A stretch of 64,000 nt of DNA from an uncultured Hyphomonas sp. (lineage in GTDB: Bacteria > Pseudomonadota > Alphaproteobacteria > Caulobacterales > Hyphomonadaceae): positions 2,294,001 through 2,358,000 of the forward strand of contig NZ_OY787456.1 in the NCBI RefSeq assembly GCF_963678875.1, given 5' to 3'. Each line of letters opens with the position of its first letter. Positions within the stretch are counted from its first letter, which is position 1. Shown piece by piece: positions 25,069 to 31,830 of the stretch. Position numbers and translations under genes: made by a program. The notes under the pieces were generated by a model, which was not told where the DNA came from, did no database searches, and was given only the letters and a program-made list of their open reading frames with translations.

Positions 25069-25095
25069 CCGGTACCGGCCATCCGCCGGTGCCGG
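25069..25095 (+). other. Intercistronic hairpin between the TonB receptor and exbB
   Basis: CCGGTACCGGC (25069-25079) pairs with GCCGGTGCCGG (25085-25095) over 11 bp with one G-U pair and a 5-base loop. There is no following T-run, so it is more likely an mRNA 3'-end stabiliser or attenuator than a full terminator. It would favour high receptor and lower ExbB levels. Confidence 0.6.
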
Positions 25096-25133
25096 TTCCA
25101 CCGGAATGACCGTCTGCAGACCGGAGCATGCAA

Positions 25134-25790
25134 ATGTCCATTCTCGCCCCCGTGCAGCAATTCATCTCCCTTGGTGGACCGGTGCTGGTGATCCTCGCCG
25201 GCGTCTCGGTCGTCACATTGGCGATCGTGCTGTTGAAATTCTGGCAGTTCCGCGCCGAGGGCGTTGGCCGGCACAAGGAAATCCGCGAGGCACTGGCCCA
25301 ATGGGATGCCGGACAGGCCGAGGCCGCCACCGGGCGCCTGAAACAATCGGCGAGTTATCTTGCCCGCGTCCTCCAGCTCGCTATCGAAGTGGAAGACCGG
25401 CCAGAAGGTGCCCGCCGCATGGAGGCGGAGGCCGAGGAAGCCTTCATGCCGCTGGAACGAGGTTTGCGCGTGCTCGACATTGTCGTTCAGCTCGCCCCCC
25501 TGCTCGGCCTTTTCGGCACAGTGCTGGGCATGATCGAGGCGTTCCAGTCGCTACAGGAAGCAGGCTCACAGGTCGATCCATCAGCGCTCGCTGGCGGAAT
25601 CTGGGTGGCGCTCCTGACCACAGCGGCAGGCTTGGCCGTGGCAATGCCAACCTCCATGGCGCTGACCTGGTTCGAAAGCCGTATCAATGCCGACCGCACA
25701 CTCGCAGAGACTGCCTTTGCCGTGTTCCTGACGCCGCTGAAGCCAGCCCCCGCCACAACCGCCAACTCGAATGTGCGGTATGGCACTTAA
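25134..25790 (+). CDS. exbB: ExbB/TolQ/MotA-family proton channel protein
   Basis: The 218-residue inner membrane protein has three membrane segments, at about residues 13-33 (GGPVLVILAGVSVVTLAIVL), 122-145 (VQLAPLLGLFGTVLGMIEAF) and 162-185. The family TolQ/ExbB block APLLGLFGTVLGMIEAFQSL and ALLTTAAGLAVAMPTSM are clear. It forms the pentameric channel that uses the proton gradient to energise TonB. ATG 25134 is preferred over 25128 because GGAG is seven bases upstream of it. The next gene, exbD, begins inside its 3' end. Confidence 0.9.
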   Translation: MSILAPVQQFISLGGPVLVILAGVSVVTLAIVLLKFWQFRAEGVGRHKEIREALAQWDAGQAEAATGRLKQSASYLARVLQLAIEVEDRPEGARRMEAEAEEAFMPLERGLRVLDIVVQLAPLLGLFGTVLGMIEAFQSLQEAGSQVDPSALAGGIWVALLTTAAGLAVAMPTSMALTWFESRINADRTLAETAFAVFLTPLKPAPATTANSNVRYGT

Positions 25791-26166
25791 GCGCATCACT
25801 CGCCGCAGGACGCTGTCGATCACGTCGCTTATCGACGTGATCTTCCTTTTGCTGCTTTTCTTCATGCTGGCCTCAACCTTCTCGAAATTTTCGGAAATGG
25901 ATATCGCCGCCGCCGGACCGGGAGACGAGGCCGACAGTGCAGCGTCCGTTGTCATCGAACTTGCCATTGATGCCCACCACATGCGCCTCGACGGCGCGGT
26001 CCTGCCCGCACATGGCTGGACGGCAGCGCTTCAGGCAAGGCTGACAGACGATACTGTCGTCGCGCTGAGTGTCGCACCAGAAATCAGGACCCAGCGAATG
26101 ACGGACGTGCTGGCCGAGCTGAACCAGATACCCGGTCTCACAGTCTATTTGGTGGAGACACCATGA
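25780..26166 (+). CDS. exbD: ExbD-type biopolymer transport protein, first copy (Asp present)
   Basis: The 128-residue protein has one N-terminal membrane helix, SITSLIDVIFLLLLFFMLAS, with Asp19 at the place of the essential E. coli ExbD Asp25, and a periplasmic domain after it. It should work with ExbB to energise TonB. An alternative ATG at 25771 adds three residues. It overlaps exbB at its start and the second exbD at its end. The neighbouring ExbD copy lacks this Asp, so this one probably supplies the only protonatable residue of an ExbD pair. Confidence 0.88.
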   Translation: MALKRITRRRTLSITSLIDVIFLLLLFFMLASTFSKFSEMDIAAAGPGDEADSAASVVIELAIDAHHMRLDGAVLPAHGWTAALQARLTDDTVVALSVAPEIRTQRMTDVLAELNQIPGLTVYLVETP

Positions 26167-26543
26167 GACGCACCCGTTCACAGTCGGAGCGTGAGCCCAC
26201 AACTGCGCTGATCAACATCGTATTCCTGATCCTCATCTTCTTCATGGTGACCGGATCACTGGCAGCGCCGCCGCTCGCGTCTCCGGATTATGTCGAGAGC
26301 GATGCGGGCGAGTGCTGCGTACCGCCTGATGCGCTTATCATTACCGCGAATGGAAAATTGTTTTTCCGCAACCAGCCCGTGCCGACCGTCGAAGCCTATC
26401 TTGAGCAGATCGGTGACGAAACCCCTGCCCGCCTCCTGCCGGACAAGGCACTTCCGGCGGCAGACCTGCTGCGCTTCGTCAGTCAGACGCAGGACGCCGG
26501 GGCGAACCACGTGATTCTCATGACGGAGACTTTGCCGCAATGA
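26163..26543 (+). CDS. ExbD-like protein, second copy, with Asn in place of the membrane Asp
   Basis: The 126-residue protein has one membrane helix, TTALINIVFLILIFFMVTG. The residue matching the essential Asp of ExbD is Asn18. The periplasmic part is short and includes ITANGKLFFRNQPVPTVEAY. The sequence around the helix is otherwise a good ExbD match, so it is a real paralogue, not a decayed gene. It overlaps the first exbD (ATGA) and tonB. It may form a heterodimer with the first ExbD inside the ExbB pentamer. A cysteine pair (GECCVPP) follows the helix. Confidence 0.85.
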   Translation: MRRTRSQSEREPTTALINIVFLILIFFMVTGSLAAPPLASPDYVESDAGECCVPPDALIITANGKLFFRNQPVPTVEAYLEQIGDETPARLLPDKALPAADLLRFVSQTQDAGANHVILMTETLPQ

Positions 26544-27379
26544 ACCGTATTCTGATGATCCGGGTCGGAGTGGCCGCTGGCGCATCCATGGCTTTCCACC
26601 TTGCCGTTTTCGCCGCAGCAGGTTCCGGCAGCTCGTCCACGCAAATGCCTAGAAACAGCGCCGAAATCCGCATCGGCCATCCACCAGGCCATGGTCCTGC
26701 CACGAAAGCGGCTGGCAGCGAACCAGAGACGATGCCTGCCAGTATGCGCGCCCCGGATCCGGAACCACCTCAACCCGCCCCCACCCCGGCACCTCCCCCC
26801 CAGCCGGAACCACCTCCCCGGCCCGTCAAACCGAAGCCCTCCCCAATTGCGCAGGCTGAGCTTGCCCCCACCGACATAGCTGAGGTGCCGCCAGCCTCGC
26901 CACCAACGGCACCTGTTCCGAATACCGCCGTCCAGCCCGAGAACGACCAGACGGCGAATGAAAGCGCATATTCCGGGAGTGATCGCAGCCCAGTTGAGGG
27001 CACTGACGCCTCCTCTTCAGGCGGCGCCAGCAACAAATCCGCTTCGAATGAGGGGGCTTCCGGAACCACCGGAGAAGCCAGTGCCTCGACTGGCTCCGGC
27101 GCATCCGACGCCGGCGATGCAGCGTCCACGAATTATGCAGGTCTCGTAATGCTGCACCTTTCCAAAGTCCGCCGGCCGCGGGCATCCAGCCCCGGCTCCG
27201 CCTTTGTTTCCTTCACCATCGGGTTCCAGGGCCAGCTCGAAGAGCTCCGCATCGTGAAATCTTCACGCTCTGCCCGGTTTGACCGGGATGCGATGAAGGT
27301 CGTGCGCCGGGCGACGCCGTTCCCCGTCCCGCCACCCGGTGTCAACCGGTCCTTCTCGGTCGAAATCGAAGGCAGTTAG
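26540..27379 (+). CDS. tonB: Energy transducer TonB
   Basis: The 279-residue protein has an N-terminal membrane anchor at about residues 8-30 (VGVAAGASMAFHLAVFAAAG). A Pro-rich periplasmic linker at about residues 72-110 contains repeated P-x-P blocks (PQPAPTPAPPPQPEPPPRP), followed by a Ser/Gly/Ala-rich stretch at 140-195. The C-terminal TonB domain at about 195-279 ends AFVSFTIGFQGQLEELRIVK, FDRDAMKVVRRATPFPVPP. It transmits ExbB/ExbD energy to the receptor. It is the last gene of the rightward iron operon, and its stop codon overlaps that of the convergent PepSY gene. Confidence 0.88.
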   Translation: MNRILMIRVGVAAGASMAFHLAVFAAAGSGSSSTQMPRNSAEIRIGHPPGHGPATKAAGSEPETMPASMRAPDPEPPQPAPTPAPPPQPEPPPRPVKPKPSPIAQAELAPTDIAEVPPASPPTAPVPNTAVQPENDQTANESAYSGSDRSPVEGTDASSSGGASNKSASNEGASGTTGEASASTGSGASDAGDAASTNYAGLVMLHLSKVRRPRASSPGSAFVSFTIGFQGQLEELRIVKSSRSARFDRDAMKVVRRATPFPVPPPGVNRSFSVEIEGS

Positions 27380-28023
27380 GGCGTCAGGAAAATAAAGATA
27401 ACGGCGAACACGCCAAGCGTCGCGCCCATGATCTTCAAGCTGGTCGCCAGACGGAAACGCAGGGACAGGAACAGGATCAGGCCGGCTAGCGACATGGCGA
27501 TGATCAGAATGGCCGTCACGTCGATCAACCGCTTCCAGACCGGTCCTGCATCCTTGCCCCGGTGCAGGTCGTGCAGAATAGAAGTCAGGTTTGCCCGGCT
27601 CACCTCCACCTCAGCCGAAGCGGCTTCGATGTCGACAACAATGTCCGTCGTACCTTTTACGCCAGCGAAGCGCAGATAAGCTTCGTCCTCAAACACTTCG
27701 CCATCCTGATAGGCGCCCTTGATCGGTGTCGTCGCACCGACCAGTTCAGCGAGCGCCTTTCCGGCGTCAGGCGAGTTGAGCGCTTGATCGAGATATTGCG
27801 GGTCGAGCTCAACCATGCTCTCTCCGCCGGAGACGCGCGCGGCGCCGAACCATTGAGGGTGGTTCAGGAGAAACCCTGTCAGCGCAAAGAAAATCAGCAA
27901 GATAAAAGCTGCCGCCGAAAGATACGCATGTAGCATCCGGCAGGTGCGATAGAACGCACCCTTGTTGAATTTGGGTCGCTTCAGCAGCCGGCTGCGGAGA
28001 GGCATGTTGAGGTCGGCCTTCAT
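27376..28023 (-). CDS. PepSY-associated transmembrane protein
   Basis: The 215-residue inner membrane protein has segments near residues 30-52 (LHAYLSAAAFILLIFFALTGFLL), 165-187 and 192-213, and a periplasmic PepSY-like region between them. The opening FYRTCRMLHAYLSAAAFILL is typical of short PepSY_TM proteins linked to iron uptake, such as siderophore reductases of the PiuB/FoxB type. It overlaps the ApbE-DUF2271 gene (start at 28023, its partner's stop at 28020), so the two form one operon. It may pass electrons across the membrane to the flavinylated partner; this is inference. Confidence 0.8.
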   Translation of the reverse strand: MKADLNMPLRSRLLKRPKFNKGAFYRTCRMLHAYLSAAAFILLIFFALTGFLLNHPQWFGAARVSGGESMVELDPQYLDQALNSPDAGKALAELVGATTPIKGAYQDGEVFEDEAYLRFAGVKGTTDIVVDIEAASAEVEVSRANLTSILHDLHRGKDAGPVWKRLIDVTAILIIAMSLAGLILFLSLRFRLATSLKIMGATLGVFAVIFIFLTP

Positions 28024-29501
28024 TTCGGTGTTCCGAAGCTGACGCGCACCGTACCGAGTTCGACACCCGCGGGGATGTCTTTTGTGAAACTCCCGTCCGC
28101 TAGCGGCAGGTCCAGGCTTTCGTGCTGGTGATCGCCATGTTCGCGGGCAGCTTCGATATGAAGGATGTAGTCACCGGGTGGCACAGGTTTGCCATCATCG
28201 TCCAGTCCGTCCCAGACCAGCGTATATTCGCCCGGCCGCCGGGTTGGACCGGACATGGCGTCCACGAGGCTTCCCGCTTTCCGGCCAAAGCGCCGGAACC
28301 AATAGTAGTTCTCTTCCATCCAGCGCGGCTCGTCACCGGCCAGCATCAGGATACGGATCAGGTTCCGGTCTGCATCGGCAATCCATACCGCGACGTAGGG
28401 GCGCTCATACTTCGCAACACTGAGGTCCGGAATTTCCAGATCGACGGTGAGTTGGTAGCCGCCGGGCCAGGCTGGCTCGGCACGGCCTGTCCCGGCGGCG
28501 GTGTCCGCATGTTCCAGCGCCGCCCAACCAGTTGAACTGTAGACCCGGCCATCATCGGCAGTCACGGACGCTTCGACGCCTTCCATTCCCTCGATCATGG
28601 AAATCGCGTCGCTTATATTCATCACCATCAGCGCCGTGGACAGTGCATCCGCCGTCATTGCATCTTCTGCGTAGACACTGGCTCGCAGTTTGCCTTCGGC
28701 GACCCAGCCATCAGCCGGCGTAATGATGTGCCCGAAATGTTTGCCGCCAATGACCCGGTCGCGCGGCCCGGTGCCACTGGTCGCGAGTGCCCCTGCAGCA
28801 AAGCTAAGCATTGGCCCATCAGAAGCACCGGATGCAGAGAAGCTGCTGATGCCTGTGCGCCATTCGCCGTCATGAGGGGCTACTCCCCAGACCTTTTGAT
28901 CTCCACCGATGTTCAGCAACATCCCGTGTGCATCAGGTGCTGCCTTGCGTCCCGCCTCCAGCGCCTTGTCGATAATGTAGCCCTTGGCGATTGCGTCCGT
29001 TCGGAACACGACCGATTCGGGACGCGATACGGTGTCGGCCGCCTTGTTGAGCACAACATCCGCGCGCTTGGCCTGGCCGGAAACCAAGCGGAGGTTCGCC
29101 CGGTCCGGAACCGCATCATTCTCTTCCGCGGTTTTCCAAATCGAAACAACTTCCCCGATGCGGCAGCTTATCGCATCATTACTCTGCTCACGGAACGCCT
29201 CACAGGTGGAGAGCACCTGCATCAGATCCTCCGAGACCTTCGACTGGGGTTTGGTGTTCAGCCGTGAGATTTCGCTTGAGGCATCGTAATTGCTGAGCAC
29301 ATCATTCAGCCGGGCAATTTCCTCCAGCATGGCGGCCTCCACCCGGTTTGCAGCGGCCTCGCTTTCGGCCACGACGACAAGGTCGAAGGACGTGCCCAGC
29401 ACGTGATCCCTGTGCCGGTTAAACGTCTTGGCTTCAGCAGCTGCAGTCAGAGTCGCGACACCTGACAGGACCACGGCGAGCAAGGCTTTCGGAAAGAGCA
29501 T
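28020..29501 (-). CDS. FAD:protein FMN transferase (ApbE) fused to DUF2271
   Basis: The 493-residue periplasmic protein has a signal peptide ending near AAEA (residue 24). Residues 30-330 are an ApbE domain, with LNIGGDQKVWG, AGALATSGTGPRDR, HIITPADGW and AMTADALSTALMVM. ApbE transfers FMN from FAD to a Thr or Ser in an acceptor motif of the D-x-x-(S/T)-G-A-T type. Residues 345-490 are a DUF2271 domain containing D414-A-M-S-G-P-T420 followed by RRPGEYTLVWDG, a close match to that acceptor motif. The protein may therefore flavinylate itself or its twin. It is transcribed with PepSY and divergent from DUF4198, with a Fur box between. Both domain calls rest on motif recognition. Confidence 0.85.
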   Translation of the reverse strand: MLFPKALLAVVLSGVATLTAAAEAKTFNRHRDHVLGTSFDLVVVAESEAAANRVEAAMLEEIARLNDVLSNYDASSEISRLNTKPQSKVSEDLMQVLSTCEAFREQSNDAISCRIGEVVSIWKTAEENDAVPDRANLRLVSGQAKRADVVLNKAADTVSRPESVVFRTDAIAKGYIIDKALEAGRKAAPDAHGMLLNIGGDQKVWGVAPHDGEWRTGISSFSASGASDGPMLSFAAGALATSGTGPRDRVIGGKHFGHIITPADGWVAEGKLRASVYAEDAMTADALSTALMVMNISDAISMIEGMEGVEASVTADDGRVYSSTGWAALEHADTAAGTGRAEPAWPGGYQLTVDLEIPDLSVAKYERPYVAVWIADADRNLIRILMLAGDEPRWMEENYYWFRRFGRKAGSLVDAMSGPTRRPGEYTLVWDGLDDDGKPVPPGDYILHIEAAREHGDHQHESLDLPLADGSFTKDIPAGVELGTVRVSFGTPK

Positions 29502-29580
29502 CTATTTAAAATTCCTACGTTTTTTGTCCGAGGCACCGTATCCGGCGTTTTGTGTTTGACATTCGGATCGGATTGTCGTT

Positions 29581-29605
29581 ATTGCGAATAATTCTCAATC
29601 GCAAT
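29581..29605. promoter_or_regulatory. Fur-box-like dyad between ApbE-DUF2271 and DUF4198 genes
   Basis: Perfect 7-bp arms ATTGCGA (29581-29587) and TCGCAAT (29599-29605) enclose an 11-base AT-rich centre. The inner part reads GCGAATAATTCTCAATCGC, a 19-bp Fur-like core. It lies 80 bp upstream of the ApbE-DUF2271 start and 50 bp upstream of DUF4198, and could repress both. Confidence 0.65.
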
Positions 29606-29654
29606 TTGTGCAAGCCACTTTCTGCGATCAAAATTCAATCGAAGGGGCTAGACC

Positions 29655-30446
29655 TTGAAATTCAGACTTTGCGTTGCAGCGCTCGTGGCGGCGATGGCCA
29701 TCCCTGCCGCGTCCGCCCACACCTCCTACCTCCTGCCGACCGTATTCACGACCGCCAAGGGCAATTTCGTGACCCTGCAGGCTTCATTTACGGATGACTT
29801 CGCCACGCCGGAAATCGCAGTTGATTCGGACGATTATCATGTCGTCTCACCCGACGGATCTCGTGACGAGTACAAATCAATCACGCCGTTTCGCCAGGTC
29901 GTCATCCTGGAAAGTCCGCTTACCGAGGAAGGCACCTACCGGTTCACGACGGGCGCCCGCCTCGGACGTTCCAGCAAGGTCGTCCTTGTGGATGGTGAAT
30001 GGAAGCCACTGTTCGAACCAGGCGCGGAAGTCCCCGAAAACGCGACGAAAGTCATCACCAGCCAGACCGAAACTGTTGCGGATGTCTACGTCACCAAAGG
30101 GCCTTCGACGCGGGCCTCCGTCGACACAACAATCGGACGGCTGGCCATCCGCCCGGACACCCATCCAAATGAAATATATCTCGACGAAGGTTTCTCTCTC
30201 GACGTGACATTCGACGGCGCTCCGCTCGTGGATCAGACGCTCACACTCTCCCGCAATGGAGGCGACTATGAAGCCCCGAAATTCGAGCAAGAGCTTCAAA
30301 CGGACGCCGCAGGTCATCTCAACATCAGTTTCGACAAGCCCGGAATCTACCTGATCATGACGCGTCACCGCGCCGAAGCGCCTGCTGGCGCGGAGACCGA
30401 TGAACGCAGCTACACCACATCCCTTACTTTTGAAGTCCTGCGCTAA
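29655..30446 (+). CDS. DUF4198 periplasmic protein
   Basis: This exported protein of 263 residues has the signal peptide FRLCVAALVAAMAIPAASA, cleaved before HTSYLLPTVFTT, an opening typical of DUF4198. DUF4198 proteins often accompany TonB receptors and metal transporters and are thought to bind metals or siderophores in the periplasm; the first mature residue is His, and several His and Asp residues follow. TTG at 29655 with AAGGGG eight bases upstream is the likely start, as no ATG fits the signal peptide. It is divergent from ApbE-DUF2271 across a Fur box and is followed 26 bases later by an EF-hand lipoprotein. Confidence 0.8.
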   Translation: MKFRLCVAALVAAMAIPAASAHTSYLLPTVFTTAKGNFVTLQASFTDDFATPEIAVDSDDYHVVSPDGSRDEYKSITPFRQVVILESPLTEEGTYRFTTGARLGRSSKVVLVDGEWKPLFEPGAEVPENATKVITSQTETVADVYVTKGPSTRASVDTTIGRLAIRPDTHPNEIYLDEGFSLDVTFDGAPLVDQTLTLSRNGGDYEAPKFEQELQTDAAGHLNISFDKPGIYLIMTRHRAEAPAGAETDERSYTTSLTFEVLR

Positions 30447-30472
30447 CAGCGCCAACAAACCCAGGAAAGACC

Positions 30473-30979
30473 ATGAAACCTGCCCTTCTCTCCCTCCCGC
30501 TCGCTGCTGCCGCCATGCTGCTGACAGCTTGTGAAACCGTTGCGGCGGACACTGCAGATATTGCCCCGGCTGTCTCTGCCGAGGCAGATGCCCCGCCGAC
30601 GCCTCGCCGCGCTACTGCGGGGCACAGCAAACGTGCCTTTGTTGAAACCTATGACATTGATGGGGACGGTAACGTCACCCTCGCCGAATTCACCGCAGAG
30701 CGCGAAAAAGGTTACCATGTCCGCGACGCCGATGGTGACGGCACAGTGCACGAGGAAGAGTATGTCTCCGAATACGAAGGCCGCCTCGTGAAAGAACTGA
30801 AAGAGCGCCACGACATGCAGATCAAGCAGGCCTATGTGCGTTTCGACGTGTTGGACACCGACGATGATGCCACCATTACGCTTTCTGAGTTTAACGCCTC
30901 AGGCGACCGGATGTTCTCAGATCTCGACACCAATGGTGATGGGACCGTCAATGAGGCAGATACCGCGGATGCCTACTGA
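30473..30979 (+). CDS. EF-hand lipoprotein
   Basis: The 168-residue lipoprotein has a signal ending LLTAC at about residue 20. Four EF-hand type loops are visible: DIDGDGNVTLAEF, DADGDGTVHEEEY, DTDDDATITLSEF and DTNGDGTVNEADT. Calcium binding is expected for at least the three loops with a complete D-x-D-x-D/N-G pattern. It sits downstream of DUF4198 in the iron island and is the last gene of that transcription unit. Its precise role is unknown; it may be a metal-responsive envelope protein. The ATG follows an AGGAAAGACC ribosome binding site. Confidence 0.85.
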   Translation: MKPALLSLPLAAAAMLLTACETVAADTADIAPAVSAEADAPPTPRRATAGHSKRAFVETYDIDGDGNVTLAEFTAEREKGYHVRDADGDGTVHEEEYVSEYEGRLVKELKERHDMQIKQAYVRFDVLDTDDDATITLSEFNASGDRMFSDLDTNGDGTVNEADTADAY

Positions 30980-31008
30980 CGTCTCGTAACAACACTTTTT
31001 CAGCTGAA

Positions 31009-31041
31009 GTCACTTGTCCGGCAATTTGCCGGACAAGTGAC
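31009..31041. repeat. 33-bp near-perfect palindrome after the EF-hand gene
   Basis: The left arm GTCACTTGTCCGGCAA (31009-31024) and the right arm TTGCCGGACAAGTGAC (31026-31041) are exact reverse complements around a single T. The hairpin lies 30 bp after the EF-hand stop codon and works as a likely transcription end or mRNA protector, though only a short TCCTTTT run follows on the plus strand. It also overlaps the 3' end of a doubtful minus-strand ORF. Confidence 0.75.
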
Positions 31042-31273
31042 CGCCGGTCCTTTTGAAGCTCGGCTCCGGCATCCATTTTACGAGACACGCAGGATTGCTG
31101 TCGTAATGCAGCAACCAGTCAATTTGCGTACGCTCAACGAAGCCATCGCCTTCAAATGACATGGCGCAAAGTTTGGCGGTCCAGACTTCCAAGCATACAG
31201 CATTACACCTCGCCAGATTTACAGCTTCACCAGTTCGATATGCCCCCTGCGTGCAGAGCTGTACCATCCGCAT
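31010..31273 (-). CDS. Doubtful small ORF, 87 residues, Cys-rich
   Basis: This open frame lies in an otherwise gene-poor stretch (30980-31674) that is more AT-rich than its flanks. It encodes 87 residues with five Cys, including CNAVCLEVWTAKLC, and begins right after an in-frame TGA. No family is recognised and no good ribosome binding site is seen. The last codons coincide with the 33-bp palindrome, which argues that this region is not under coding constraint. It could be a decayed gene or chance. Confidence 0.22.
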   Translation of the reverse strand: MRMVQLCTQGAYRTGEAVNLARCNAVCLEVWTAKLCAMSFEGDGFVERTQIDWLLHYDSNPACLVKWMPEPSFKRTGGHLSGKLPDK

Positions 31274-31316
31274 TCAGTTCGCCGACGCACTACCTTCTTC
31301 TAGTCGATAAAACGAA

Positions 31317-31514
31317 TTAGGAGACCTCCACGGCGTTTTCTGGAACTCGAAGAACATCCAGCCACACACCGTACACCTCGTTTCCTGGAGCCATAATTCC
31401 AATTCCGGATGAGCTCACAGAAGAGCTTGGATAGGCTAGCGCTCCCATCGTGAGACAGTAGACCACTGGCGCAACAAATGTACCCTTGAAGCACCTCAGG
31501 AAAACCGTGAGCAA
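31317..31514 (-). CDS. Doubtful small exported ORF, 65 residues
   Basis: This open frame starts at a TTG and would encode a signal-peptide-like N-terminus (FVAPVVYCLTMGALA) followed by IMAPGNEVYGVWLDVLRV. It may be the front part of a small secreted protein whose continuation is the 87-residue ORF 44 bases downstream, separated by stops in both frames. No family is recognised and there is no strong ribosome binding site, so it may be a remnant. Confidence 0.2.
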   Translation of the reverse strand: MLTVFLRCFKGTFVAPVVYCLTMGALAYPSSSVSSSGIGIMAPGNEVYGVWLDVLRVPENAVEVS

Positions 31515-31674
31515 CGGTCTTGGTTCGCAAGACCTCCTAAGAGTCGAGAACCTGCCTTGATGAGCAGGCCGTCGGGAGACGCACGCATTTCGACATTACA
31601 CTTGCGTTGAGATCGGTGTTGAAAAGCCGATTTACCCAATGTCGTGATGCGTTGATTTTCTGGGGAGAAATCGG

Positions 31675-31749
31675 TGGCAGTCCCTAGGGGAATCGAACCC
31701 CTCTTTCCAGGTTGAAAACCTGGCGTCCTAACCGATAGACGAAGGGACC
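31675..31749 (-). tRNA. tRNA-Glu (anticodon TTC)
   Basis: The minus strand folds as a complete cloverleaf. It has a 7-bp acceptor stem starting GGTCCCT and ending AGGGACT with discriminator G and an encoded CCA (31677-31675), an anticodon stem CCAGG/CCTGG with loop TTTTCAA giving anticodon TTC, and a T-arm AGGGG-TTCGATT-CCCCT. The first pair is G-U, as usual for this tRNA in alphaproteobacteria. It lies 81 bp downstream of recJ on the same strand. Confidence 0.95.
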
Positions 31750-31830
31750 GCACCGGTTCGAAGAAGAGGCCGTATAGCGAGGGACGGCGGCTTACGCAAG
31801 CCATGTTGGTGAGGGTTGCTGCACTTAATT

